Positions 1-8,717 of a stretch of DNA of 64,000 nucleotides are shown piece by piece (position 1 is the stretch's first letter; each line of letters starts with the position of its first letter). A model generated the notes under the pieces. It was not told the origin of the DNA, made no database searches, and saw only the letters and a program-made list of their open reading frames with translations. Origin of the DNA: Cognaticolwellia beringensis. GTDB taxonomy: Bacteria > Pseudomonadota > Gammaproteobacteria > Enterobacterales > Alteromonadaceae. Position numbers and translations under genes: made by a program. The stretch is from positions 2,728,001-2,792,000 of the forward strand of contig NZ_CP020465.1 in NCBI RefSeq assembly GCF_002076895.1. The letters run 5' to 3'.

Positions 1-1
1 T

Positions 2-1561
2 AAAACGATGGCTGAGCGCGCGGTACAAGCTGTTGGTTTAGATGTTGGTGGGGTTGATTTTTTAACCGCTGATATCACACAATCTTACAAAGATATTGGT
101 GGCGGTATTGTTGAAGTAAATGCTGCACCTGGTTTTAGAATGCACGTCGCTCCAAGCGAAGGCAAGCCAAGAGATGTTGCCGGAAAAGTGATTGATATGC
201 TATTTCCGCCTGCCTTACCAACGCGGATCCCTATTGCAGGCATTACGGGGACAAATGGTAAAACGACGACCTCTAGAATGTTATCGCATATTTTAAAAAA
301 TGCTGGACATGTGGTAGGTATGACCTCAACCGATGGCGTTTATGTCGATGGTCAGTTATCCGTGAAAGGTGATATGACAGGCCCAGTTTCATCACAAATT
401 GTTTTACGTGATCCTGCGGTTGATATTGCGGTATTAGAAACTGCGCGTGGTGGTATTGCCCGTTCAGGTTTAGGCTATTTAGAAAGTGATGTCGCCGCTT
501 GTATTAACGTCCAAGAAGATCATTTAGGGCTCAGAGGCATAGACACTCTAGAGCAACTCGCTGAAGTTAAACGTATTGTTGTCGAAGTGGCTAAAGACAG
601 TGTTGTGCTCAATGCCGACGACCCACACTGTTTAAAAATGGCTGACCATACCAAAGCGAAACATATTTGTTATGTCACTATGAACACCGGCCATAGTTTA
701 GTGCGCGAGCATATTCGCGCGGGTGGTCGAGCCGTGGTCTTAGAAAAAGGTATCAACGGTGACATGATCACCATTTTTGATAACGGCACCCATATTCCAC
801 TACTTTGGACGCATTTAATTCCGGCAACCTTGGAAGGTAAAGCGCTTCATAATGTGCAAAACGCTATGTTTGCAGCCGGCTTAGCTTATTGTTTAGGTAA
901 ACCACTAGAGTCTATACAGCAAGGGTTAAGAACTTTTACCACCACTTTTTATCAAGCACCGGGCAGAATGAACGTGTTTGATGAGCATAATTTTAGAGTG
1001 ATACTTGATTACGCCCATAACGCAGATGGTGTGCGTTGTATGAGCGAATTAGCCAGCAAGTTAGAAGTTAAAGGTAAGCGTATTACCGTGTTAGCAGGCC
1101 CAGGTGATCGTCGTAATGAAGATATCGTCAATATTGCGAAAGCTGCCGCCGGACATTTTGATATTTACATCTGTAAAGCTGATGATAATCGTCGAGGTCG
1201 TGCAGTAGATGAAGTACCAGAAATGCTAGCAGCGGCGTTAAAAGCTGAGGGGATTAAAGCGTCGCAAATATATTGTATTTCAGATGAAGTAGAGGCTATC
1301 AATAAAGGTCTTGAACTAGCCAACACTGATGACTTATTAATGGTCTTTGGTGATGCGATAACACGTTGTTGGAAGCAAATTATCAACTTTAATGGTATTG
1401 GTGAGTCTGACTCCAAGGCAGAAAAGTCTCCACGCCAAACCGTTGTTTCTATGCTAGAGACTACTGAGCCAGATACTTTTGTATTGGAAACAGGCATGAG
1501 AATTGTTACCGATGAACGTGGTGTTCGTTTGGTCTCTGAACATGATGAAGAAAGTGACTAA
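2..1561 (+). CDS. cphA: Cyanophycin synthetase, C-terminal part (5' end outside window)
   Basis: CphA polymerises aspartate and arginine into cyanophycin (multi-L-arginyl-poly-L-aspartate) in the cytoplasm. The reading frame is open to the left edge, so about 519 residues of a protein usually near 900 are visible. The first 45 residues carry the end of an ATP-grasp domain (EVNAAPGFRMH, the metal-binding E-x-N). They are followed by a Mur-ligase module with the P-loop TGTNGKTTT near visible residue 80, then ETARGGIARSGL, the NVQEDHLG motif and a C-terminal Mur domain with LDYAHNADG. In the family, ATP-grasp adds Asp and the Mur half adds Arg. The internal ATG at 8 is not a credible start. The next gene encodes a paralogous Mur module. 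Confidence 0.93.
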   Translation, partial: KTMAERAVQAVGLDVGGVDFLTADITQSYKDIGGGIVEVNAAPGFRMHVAPSEGKPRDVAGKVIDMLFPPALPTRIPIAGITGTNGKTTTSRMLSHILKNAGHVVGMTSTDGVYVDGQLSVKGDMTGPVSSQIVLRDPAVDIAVLETARGGIARSGLGYLESDVAACINVQEDHLGLRGIDTLEQLAEVKRIVVEVAKDSVVLNADDPHCLKMADHTKAKHICYVTMNTGHSLVREHIRAGGRAVVLEKGINGDMITIFDNGTHIPLLWTHLIPATLEGKALHNVQNAMFAAGLAYCLGKPLESIQQGLRTFTTTFYQAPGRMNVFDEHNFRVILDYAHNADGVRCMSELASKLEVKGKRITVLAGPGDRRNEDIVNIAKAAAGHFDIYICKADDNRRGRAVDEVPEMLAAALKAEGIKASQIYCISDEVEAINKGLELANTDDLLMVFGDAITRCWKQIINFNGIGESDSKAEKSPRQTVVSMLETTEPDTFVLETGMRIVTDERGVRLVSEHDEESD

Positions 1562-1630
1562 ACTCAACTGAAAAGGGTTAACACTTTGGGATTTTGAAGC
1601 AAACTATGATCAAGTTGCTGCTTTTTATCG

Positions 1631-1675
1631 GGCTATGTTTAATTAGGCTATATTTAATTCGGCTATTTTCATCAA
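1631..1675. repeat. Imperfect 15-bp tandem repeat, three copies
   Basis: Three successive 15-mers beginning GGCTAT (1631, 1646, 1661) lie between cphA and the second Mur-ligase gene. Copies one and two differ at two positions and the third is more diverged. No hairpin or protein match is apparent. Confidence 0.6.
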
Positions 1676-1774
1676 GGCCAATGCTTTAAATATAGTGTTC
1701 AATAAAAATCTGCAGCTTGGGCATCTTGCGCTGAAAGGTCCCCAAACTCACATCTTGAAGTTGTTTGGGTATAT

Positions 1775-3508
1775 ATGAATAGAGAAAATATAACACTGAG
1801 CTTAGATGATAATCGTCGGCTGACCGGTAAAAATTTACTATCAGATCAGCCTGGCGCCATTATTGATGCCTTTGTCTGTGGTATTGATAAACTTATCGTG
1901 GTAAATATCTGGTCGGTTTACGCGAATCGCTTACTAAAAGCGGTAAATTGGCCAAACGAAAAATTATACTCTCGTATTTTCGAAGACGGCATTACTATTG
2001 CCATAAGTGCGCCTTTGGATGCACTTTATGCTGCCTGTGATTTAAATGAATTGGCGTGGCAACTTACTTGTGAAGAGTTAACAAACACAGCAAATAAAGA
2101 AGAGTTTTCAGCAGCAATCGCACGTTTGAAAACGACAATAGCAGAAGAAGTTAACCCTAAGTTACTTGAGTTAATTGAGCAGTCAAAAGCGAATCATATT
2201 GTTTACTTGGTTGACGATGATGAATTTTCATTGGGCTACGGCACGACAGCACAATGTTGGCCAATATCAGCGCTGCCTGAGCCATCAAGCCTAAACTGGT
2301 CACAATATAAATCGATACCACTTGCTTATGTTACCGGCACCAATGGTAAATCGACTAGCGTGCGTATTATGTCGCAAATTATAGAGCAAGCGGGAAAGTG
2401 TTGCGGTGTTACCTCAACCGACTTTATTCGCGTGGGTAACAATATCATTGATTACGGCGATTATTCAGGTCCTGGCGGGGCAAGAATGCTATTGCGCCAT
2501 CCCGATACTGAAACGGCCATTTTAGAAGTTGCTCGTGGCGGTATTTTACGTCGTGGATTACCAATAGATAATGTTGATGCCGCTTTAATTACCAATATTG
2601 CTGAAGACCATTTAGGTCAATATGGCATTAATACTGTTGCTGCACTTGCCAAAGCTAAAGCCGTTGTTGCCAAAGGGCTGCTAAATAATGGACAAAGTAG
2701 CGGCACGTTAGTGCTCAATGCCGATGATGAGTATTTAGTCGCGTTGGCGCCAGAGCTCCCCGTGAATAAGTGCTGGTTTTCTTTGCATGAAAGCAATACA
2801 ACACTGCAGCAGCATAAACAAAAAGGTGGTGCTGTTTGTTTTGTACGTGATCAACAATTGATTTATTCAAACCACGATGAAGAGTCAATTATTATTGCTG
2901 TAAATGACATTCCAATGACATTAAACGGCGCTGCATTGCACAATATTCAAAATGCACTCGGGGCGATTGGCTTAGCTAAGTGCTTTAAGATTGAAGACCA
3001 GGCGATTAAAGCCGCGTTATCGACTTTTGCCAGCAATAATGAAGACAACCCAGGTCGAGGAAATCAGTTTAAGATTAATAATGCGCAAGTGATCATGGAC
3101 TTCGCCCACAATGTGCATAGCATGGAAGCCATGGCTGTTACCACGGCGAATATAAAAGCACAGCGTAAGTTTTTAATGTTGAGTCATGCGGGTGATAGAA
3201 CAGATACTGAAATCATCAATATGACGAAAACAGCGCTAAAAATGCAGCCTGATTTTATTATTGCTGCTGAAGTAGAGCCTTACTTACGTGGTAGGAAACT
3301 CGGAGAAGTACCTCAACTAATTGCTGATACCGCGCTCGCTTATGGCATGAAAACGTGTAATATTTTCACTTTTGATAGTCCATTTTTAGGCGCGAAATAT
3401 GTTGTAGAACAGCTAGCTAAAGATGACTTAGCTTTACTTATGGTATTGTCTGAGCGTGAAAAGATAACTGAACTGTTACTTGAAAAATCTTCTAAAATCT
3501 CTGCTTAA
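1775..3508 (+). CDS. CphA-like Mur ligase family protein without ATP-grasp domain
   Basis: A 577-residue protein whose C-terminal two thirds clearly parallels the Mur half of the adjacent CphA. It has the P-loop TGTNGKST at residues 187-194, TSTDFIRVG, the LEVARGGILRRGLP motif, NIAEDHLGQYGI, HNIQNALGA and MDFAHNVHS. The first roughly 180 residues have no ATP-grasp signature and I do not recognise them. The ATPase and ligase core motifs are intact, so it is probably an active ATP-dependent amide ligase or a partner subunit of CphA. Short CphA-related proteins beside cphA are known in several proteobacteria, but the substrate here is inference. It lies 213 bp downstream in the same direction, so co-transcription is possible. 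Confidence 0.8.
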   Translation: MNRENITLSLDDNRRLTGKNLLSDQPGAIIDAFVCGIDKLIVVNIWSVYANRLLKAVNWPNEKLYSRIFEDGITIAISAPLDALYAACDLNELAWQLTCEELTNTANKEEFSAAIARLKTTIAEEVNPKLLELIEQSKANHIVYLVDDDEFSLGYGTTAQCWPISALPEPSSLNWSQYKSIPLAYVTGTNGKSTSVRIMSQIIEQAGKCCGVTSTDFIRVGNNIIDYGDYSGPGGARMLLRHPDTETAILEVARGGILRRGLPIDNVDAALITNIAEDHLGQYGINTVAALAKAKAVVAKGLLNNGQSSGTLVLNADDEYLVALAPELPVNKCWFSLHESNTTLQQHKQKGGAVCFVRDQQLIYSNHDEESIIIAVNDIPMTLNGAALHNIQNALGAIGLAKCFKIEDQAIKAALSTFASNNEDNPGRGNQFKINNAQVIMDFAHNVHSMEAMAVTTANIKAQRKFLMLSHAGDRTDTEIINMTKTALKMQPDFIIAAEVEPYLRGRKLGEVPQLIADTALAYGMKTCNIFTFDSPFLGAKYVVEQLAKDDLALLMVLSEREKITELLLEKSSKISA

Positions 3509-3534
3509 TGCACATCAAAGAATGAAATAATTGA

Positions 3535-3570
3535 AAGCTTGCTAATTTATCAGCAAGCTTAGATTTTCTC
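3535..3570 (+). terminator. Hairpin after the CphA-like gene
   Basis: The 9-bp arms AAGCTTGCT (3535-3543) and AGCAAGCTT (3552-3560) have an 8-nt loop and are followed by the weakly T-rich stretch AGATTTTCTCC. This is a plausible terminator for the gene ending at 3508. Confidence 0.5.
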
Positions 3571-3646
3571 CTGCATTAATACCCTAATTCCCTCTTGTAA
3601 TGAATCACAATTAAGCTCTGTCTACGTATGCAGGAAGGTTAGCGCT

Positions 3647-3799
3647 ATGTTAGAAGCCAGAGGAGATATCGAACTATATGCCTTGGGTTTTGGTCTTGAT
3701 TTAAGCCATTATTATAGTAATAACCTAGCGTTAGATTTACCAGAAGTACTGGAAAATGGTGTATTCAAAAATATTTTACAATTATTAAGCCGCCACTAG
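3647..3799 (+). pseudogene. Remnant of a CobT/VWA-domain protein, C-terminal end only
   Basis: The frame encodes 50 residues containing IELYALGFGLDLSHYY and ending LLSRH. This resembles the last strand and helix of the VWA domain in CobT-like proteins, where an [IV]xAIGIGxDxxxYY pattern precedes the C-terminus. The rest of such a gene (several hundred codons) is absent. The frame stays open about 50 nt further upstream but shows no VWA sequence there. I infer a decayed 3' remnant. It could instead be a genuine tiny protein, but no convincing ribosome binding site was seen. Confidence 0.5.
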
Positions 3800-3800
3800 T

Positions 3801-3830
3801 TATACCAAGTTAATTAATCAACTTGGTATA
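3801..3830. repeat. Inverted repeat with TATACCAAGTT arms
   Basis: Perfect 11-bp arms TATACCAAGTT (3801-3811) and AACTTGGTATA (3820-3830) flank an 8-nt loop immediately after the VWA remnant and 17 bp before the insertion sequence. It has no T-run, so it is either a weak bidirectional terminator or a dispersed repeat. Confidence 0.6.
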
Positions 3831-3910
3831 ATCAGATTACTTCATATTGACGTGGTCTAATTGATACGACTACCCCAGTTAAGACATAATAGAATTAACT
3901 GGAGATACAA

Positions 3911-4204
3911 ATGAAAAACCGTAAAACTTATTCAAAAGAATTCAAACTAGATGCAATTGCACTCGTTAGAGATCAAAACTACGCTGTAGCAGAAGCTGCT
4001 AGAAATTTAGACGTCAGTGCCCAAGTGCTTGGTCGATGGATCAAAGAAGCTGAAAATGATGATGGTCATGCTTTTAGAGGAAATGGAAAGCTAACGCCAG
4101 AGCAAGATGAAATCCGTAAACTTAAAGCTCAAGTAAAGCGCCTAGAAATGGAGCGTGAGATATTAAAAAAAGCGACGGTCTTCTTTGCAAAAGAAACGAA
4201 GTAA
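3911..4204 (+). CDS. IS3-family transposase OrfA (DNA-binding subunit)
   Basis: A 97-residue protein beginning [19 protein letters not shown], the typical Tnp_1 helix-turn-helix, followed by a leucine-zipper-like coiled coil ([20 protein letters not shown]) that ends [12 protein letters not shown]. It binds the terminal inverted repeats. A good Shine-Dalgarno (ACTGGAGA) precedes the ATG. The A7 run near its end lets some ribosomes slip by -1 and enter the orfB frame. That frame is open from 4171 ([15 protein letters not shown]) to the nominal orfB start, so an OrfAB fusion could form apart from the later lesion. Confidence 0.93.
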   Translation: MKNRKTYSKEFKLDAIALVRDQNYAVAEAARNLDVSAQVLGRWIKEAENDDGHAFRGNGKLTPEQDEIRKLKAQVKRLEMEREILKKATVFFAKETK

Positions 4205-4242
4205 AATACTCGTTTGTTACCCAACATAAGAAGATCTGGCCT

Positions 4243-5078
4243 GTGATAATGATGTGTCGAGTACTGGGTATAAAAAGTAACAATTATTATAGTTATCAGA
4301 AAAGAAAAGCTCAAAGACCCATTGATACAACCCATCAAGAGATGCTGAAATGGGTGAAAGATATTGCAAAATTTAGCGATAATACTTATGGCGAAAGACG
4401 TATTCAGAAAGCGTTGAATGCACTCAGCTTCCCAGTTAGCCGTAGAAAAACAGCGCAATTAATGAAAGAAGCAAACGTTTGGGTACGTTACAAGAAAAAA
4501 TATAAAGCAACGACAAACAGCGAACACAACAAGCCCGTTTACGCGAACGAACTTGAGCAAGACTTTGATGTGCAACAACCTAACCAAGCGTGGGTGCAAG
4601 ATATTACTTACATATGGACTTCAGAAGGCTGGCTATATTTGGCGATAGTAATCGACCTATACTCTCGTAAAGTTGTCGGTTGGAGCATGGGTTCAGAATG
4701 AAAGCTCAACTTGTTTGTGATGCTCTCAGCATGGCAATGTGGCAACGAAAACCAAAGGCTGGACTGATAGTACATTCAGATCAAGGTGTTCAATATGCGA
4801 GTCATCAATATAGACGAATACTCAAGTTACATGGCTTTGTTGGTAGTATGAGTAAGAAAGGTTGCTGCTGGGATAATGCGGTAGCAGAGAGCTTCTTTGG
4901 TAGTTTAAAACAAGAACGCGTGCATTGGCGTAACTATCGAACACGTTATGCAGCTCAACAAGATGTGCTGAACTACATCGCGATGTGGTACAACAGCAAA
5001 AGAATGCACTCATATCTTGGTTATCAAAACCCCAATGAATTTGAGTGTAAAGAAAGAGAACTGAAAAAGGTAAATTAG
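4243..5078 (+). pseudogene. IS3-family transposase OrfB, broken by a one-base deletion
   Basis: This is the catalytic integrase-type (rve, DDE) subunit. The first segment (4243-4701) has the HTH_21-like region and the first catalytic Asp in WVQDITYIW, then ends at TGA after VVGWSMGSE. The remainder continues one frame over to 5078, with the second Asp in IVHSDQGVQYAS and the Glu in DNAVAESFFGSLKQE. Relatives read [16 protein letters not shown], so one base is missing near 4694. All three DDE residues exist but in two frames. It may be a real inactivating deletion or a sequencing error. Confidence 0.88.
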
Positions 5079-5126
5079 CGAACTTAACCAGGGTGTCTGA
5101 ATTTAGTTGACCAGGTCATATAATAG

Positions 5127-6245
5127 CTATTGAAAGGTTTTTAAATAATATTGATTTCTACCATTTTCTTTTGCTTCATATAAATATTCATCTGCTATTT
5201 CAGTAAGGTTATCACTGGATATTTTAGCGTTAGCAGACTTGAGAACTGCGCCGAGAGAGACAGAGGTTTTAACGCTCTGTCGATTATATTTAATATTGAA
5301 GTTTGTCACATTCTTAACAATTTCAAAGCAAGTTTGCTCAAGCTTTTCGTCGTTGATACCATACAAAATAAGTGCAAACTCATCTCCACCTACTCGAAAG
5401 CCAATATCTTCTACACGACGGCACTTCGCTTCTATAACTTGTGCTATTTTAATTAAAACATCATCGCCAACAGCATGGCCGAATGAATCGTTAATTATTT
5501 TAAAGTCGTCTGCATCAATTAAAATTAAGCCTAAGGTTGCATTATCTCGTGTTGCTATTGCGTTTAATCTTTCTATTTCTTCTTGAAATGATCTTTTATT
5601 ATGTAACTTTGTTAAGCCGTCGGTGATTGACTCGTTGTAAAGTCTATTGATTAATAAGTAATTTTTATAAAGCGTTTTTTGTCCTATCAAGTTAATTGTA
5701 AGACATATCCCCGAAACAAAACTCAAGATTATTAAGACAAATATCAAGTCTGCTAGTTGGCTGTTTATATAAACATTTACCGCTGAAAATACGGCGAGGA
5801 TAATAAAAGTTGCGAATACTGCAGGCTTAATCGGTATCACTAAGAGTAAACAGCCAAACATAAGGATTAAAACCATGCCGAGCTCTGAAAATTGCAAACC
5901 GTATATGTCAGAAAGGTAATAAATTAAAGAGTGATTTAATCCGCTGCCGATATAAACTAATAATAATATTAAAAGGTTTGAACGTATTGAAATTGGTGGA
6001 AAAAACCAATAAAGAACATTTAAATATATTAAAGGGGCTATGACTAAAATAATGCGAGTTGTTAATGTTAAGGAATAGACTTCGCTAGGAAATTTCAGCA
6101 CATCCATAATGGCAAAAACAATATATAACAGCAAAGCTACCGTTAGCGCCCAACGTCTCATTCCTAAACATTGATGCATCAAAAAATGCGAAAAATTAAC
6201 TTCACTTTTTGCATTCTGGTACTCATTTTTACGTGCTTTAATCAT
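5127..6245 (-). CDS. Membrane-bound GGDEF diguanylate cyclase
   Basis: A 372-residue protein that makes cyclic di-GMP from two GTP. The first 200 residues hold about six hydrophobic membrane segments (a MASE-like sensor of unknown ligand). They are followed by a GGDEF domain with DGLTKLHNKR, LILIDADDFKIINDSFGH and the intact active site RVGGDEFALI. An RVED sequence five residues before GGDEF is a good inhibitory I-site, so product feedback is expected. I chose ATG at 6245; a TTG at 6278 would add 11 residues, and neither has a strong ribosome site. The gene's 3' end lies 8 bp from the insertion sequence but is intact. Confidence 0.9.
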   Translation of the reverse strand: MIKARKNEYQNAKSEVNFSHFLMHQCLGMRRWALTVALLLYIVFAIMDVLKFPSEVYSLTLTTRIILVIAPLIYLNVLYWFFPPISIRSNLLILLLVYIGSGLNHSLIYYLSDIYGLQFSELGMVLILMFGCLLLVIPIKPAVFATFIILAVFSAVNVYINSQLADLIFVLIILSFVSGICLTINLIGQKTLYKNYLLINRLYNESITDGLTKLHNKRSFQEEIERLNAIATRDNATLGLILIDADDFKIINDSFGHAVGDDVLIKIAQVIEAKCRRVEDIGFRVGGDEFALILYGINDEKLEQTCFEIVKNVTNFNIKYNRQSVKTSVSLGAVLKSANAKISSDNLTEIADEYLYEAKENGRNQYYLKTFQ

Positions 6246-6743
6246 ATAATTAAACTTTATTGAAAAATATGGAGACAAAATTATTTTTTTTCATGATAAA
6301 AATGGCTATTGCCATTCATTGCTGGTAACGATTGAAACATTTAGCAGTATATTTATATAAGTATATAACTATTATTAGCACTTTTCTTCTGGGTATCCAA
6401 TTTGGAATGATAATTAAAGATGGTTGTTATATATAAACATTAAGAGTAAGTGACTCTCTCCGTTTCTAAAGGTTTTAGGGGGGTCTAAGCAACAATAATT
6501 CAGCATAAATCCTGATATAAATAGCTGATGCTTTTTAAAAAGATATTTACTCGCACATGTAGTTACTTAACTTTTGTCAGTTTTTTAGGATTAATTTTAC
6601 AAACATCATTAGTCAATCACTAAAAAGTAATGCAAACTAGCTAATAATGCACTTTGTGCTATGAATCAATCGTTAATTTTTAGTGCTTTTAATTAACATA
6701 ATCAGCTCTTTAAATGGGCATTTATTTCTTCTGGATAAATAGT
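6246..6743. other. Intergenic region, about 500 bp, nothing recognised
   Basis: AT-rich spacer between divergent genes. It must hold both promoters. I saw no convincing ORF, RNA motif or long hairpin in it, only a G-run near 6478. Confidence 0.5.
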
Positions 6744-7028
6744 ATGAATTTAGATAAATCGACAAAGCGTATAGCAAAGAAAGTTAAAAATGGCTTTCAA
6801 GGTTACCCTCAAATAACCTTGGCTTATTTTGGTGAGTCTGAAGACTGTGCAACCCAAGTAGTGGTCAGTTTTGTATTGGAAGCTGGCGCCGATGCACAAG
6901 AAGAAAAATTTTCTAGTACCGGTGATGTGAGAAAAGACGAAACAATTCAAACGACTTTAGTTAAGGTTATCGAGCGAGCAGATGCTAAAACGGTCATAGA
7001 AGTTGCCGGTGTTGCAATAATTAAATAG
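6744..7028 (+). CDS. Small conserved hypothetical protein
   Basis: A 94-residue soluble protein beginning MNLDKSTKRIAKKVKNGFQG and containing YPQITLAYFGES, VVVSFVLEAGA and a final KVIERADAKTVIEVAGVAIIK. It is basic at the start and acidic in the middle, with no signal peptide or membrane segment. I do not recognise a domain of known function; short proteins with a similar KRxAKKVKxGFQGYP opening appear to occur in marine gammaproteobacteria (from memory, not searched). The ATG at 6744 has a GGAT element 9 nt upstream, and an upstream in-frame ATG at 6714 has none. It stands alone between divergently and similarly oriented neighbours. Confidence 0.7.
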   Translation: MNLDKSTKRIAKKVKNGFQGYPQITLAYFGESEDCATQVVVSFVLEAGADAQEEKFSSTGDVRKDETIQTTLVKVIERADAKTVIEVAGVAIIK

Positions 7029-7329
7029 CTTAATGAATAAGAGTTAAAAATGAAGTCTTGTTGTTAACCTTCTATATCTTTGCTTTAATTTAAATAGATA
7101 GATTATCTCGTTTGCACCAGTCTAGAACCTTCGCATTTAATTGGTGGTGGGCTAATGCACGGATTTACATTCTAAACGAACAGAAATAAGACTGATTGTT
7201 GGGGGTGTTCAACATGTTGGAATTTCAGCATTTAAAAACAATATTTTAGACTTTATTAATATTTAAGATTGATTCTGCTTGATTTAGTCTCTATATTTGC
7301 CGCACTTTCACTCAATTTCTATCCCATAC
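7029..7329. other. Intergenic region before the porin gene
   Basis: About 300 bp with no recognisable gene, RNA or terminator. It presumably contains the porin promoter. Confidence 0.4.
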
Positions 7330-8457
7330 ATGAATGCTTTTAAACAACCTTTAGCCGTTAGCGCTGCTTTTGCTATAGCCAGTAGCTTCTCTACTTATAC
7401 TTCAGCCTTTGAAAGTGCAGAAATGCAAAGTGAAACGGTATTACCTGAAGCATTAAATCCTGGGTTTTCTGGACGTGTTCGCCTCGGCTATATCTCAATT
7501 GATGATGAAGTCAATATACGTGAAAAAAGTTCGGCTATTGGCGCAGAGCTAAGTTATAGCAGTGAAAGCTGGCATGGTATTAGTGGCACTGGCAGTTTAT
7601 ACACAACACAAAAATTATTCCATGATGATGAAGGCAGCTTTTTTGGATCTGATGGTGATGGCTATGCTATTTTAGGACAAGCCTACCTTCAAGCTAACGT
7701 TGATAATACCGAAGTGAAACTTGGGCGCTTTGGCTTTGACTCGCCTCATGCTGATATGGATGATGTTCGTATGGTGCCAAATACCTTTTTAGGTGTTTTA
7801 GTGACCAATGCCGATATTACAGATACCACTATTTATGCTGCGCACCTAGCTAAATCGTCTGGCGTTAATAGTCGTAAACCAGAAGATTTTACCAGCATAA
7901 ATAGGAATGATGGTGTCAACATTTTAGGGGTTGTATACCAAGGTTTTGAAAATATTGCCTTACAAACATGGTATTACAATGCCAATGACTTAGCTGACCT
8001 TTTCTACGTAGAGGCTGCGGTTGAGTATGATAACTTTTCCTTTGGTGCCCAGTTTGGCAAGCAATCAGATACCAGTAATAACGACACCGGGCCTGATGGC
8101 GATGCATATGGCATTTTGGCCAGCTATGCCTTAAACAACTTTACTTTTACAACCTCCTATAACCATGTCTCGGGTACGATTATCAATGGCTTTGGTGGCG
8201 GACCGTTTTATACCAACGCTGCTGATCACACCATTTCAGGTGTACTTAACCAAAATGCCCTTGCCATTGGCGTTGATTATAGCGGTATTGAAAACCTGAC
8301 TATTGGTTTATTAAATGTTGCTTTTGATAAAGGCGAAGATGAAATAGATTTATTTGTTAGCTATGATTTTGGCAACGATATGTTATTAGATTTTACATAT
8401 CATCACCTACATGATGATGGTGAAATGATTTTAGCCATGTTCAATGTTTATTTTTAA
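7330..8457 (+). CDS. OprD-like outer-membrane porin
   Basis: A 375-residue probable beta-barrel. An N-terminal signal peptide (MNAFKQPLAVSAAFAIASSF, cleaved near YTSA) leads into a mature part with alternating amphipathic strands, LGRFGFDSPHADMDDVRMVP and a C-terminal phenylalanine (MFNVYF) of the kind recognised by the BAM complex. The region around the aspartate-rich stretch and 'RMVPNTF' resembles OprD/chitoporin-type specific channels for small organic substrates; the substrate cannot be deduced. ATG 7330 was chosen because it gives a normal signal peptide; a TTG at 7297 would add 11 residues. Confidence 0.78.
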   Translation: MNAFKQPLAVSAAFAIASSFSTYTSAFESAEMQSETVLPEALNPGFSGRVRLGYISIDDEVNIREKSSAIGAELSYSSESWHGISGTGSLYTTQKLFHDDEGSFFGSDGDGYAILGQAYLQANVDNTEVKLGRFGFDSPHADMDDVRMVPNTFLGVLVTNADITDTTIYAAHLAKSSGVNSRKPEDFTSINRNDGVNILGVVYQGFENIALQTWYYNANDLADLFYVEAAVEYDNFSFGAQFGKQSDTSNNDTGPDGDAYGILASYALNNFTFTTSYNHVSGTIINGFGGGPFYTNAADHTISGVLNQNALAIGVDYSGIENLTIGLLNVAFDKGEDEIDLFVSYDFGNDMLLDFTYHHLHDDGEMILAMFNVYF

Positions 8458-8717
8458 TTTTAATTTTACAGCTTAAAAATAAACAAGCTTGTGTTGCGCT
8501 TTAAACAAAGTGGCAACTCAAGTTATTTAAAGGTTGTTCACAATAACAACACCCTGCAAGTTACGAGGCAAAAGAGTTTTTAGTGCTAATTTCATACGAA
8601 ATTTAATACCTAGCTGTAAACTGACTTACCTATAGCAGAGGTTACTTAGTGACATTACGTTGATTATGTTATTATCTCGATTTATAGCTTAATTTAACAT
8701 TTCATCAATATATCGCC

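Larger units (their letters stand above)
3848..5118 (+). mobile_element. IS3-family insertion sequence, complete ends, 3-bp target duplication
   Basis: A 1271-bp element. The left end reads TGACGTGGTCTAATTGATAC and the right end, on the complementary strand, TGACCTGGTCAACTAAATTC. Both continue to a shared GTTAAG block, making imperfect inverted repeats of about 38 bp. TAT directly flanks both ends (3845-3847 and 5119-5121), which fits the 3-4 bp duplication of this family. It carries orfA and orfB with a slippery A7G run (4165-4172) for the usual -1 frameshift. The right end sits 8 bp from the stop codon of the neighbouring cyclase gene. Transposition by its own enzyme is probably lost because orfB is broken. 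Confidence 0.93.

Noticed and set aside
4165..4172. A7G run as a damaging frameshift in the IS
   Set aside because: It is the normal programmed -1 site of IS3 elements; the damaging change is at about 4694.
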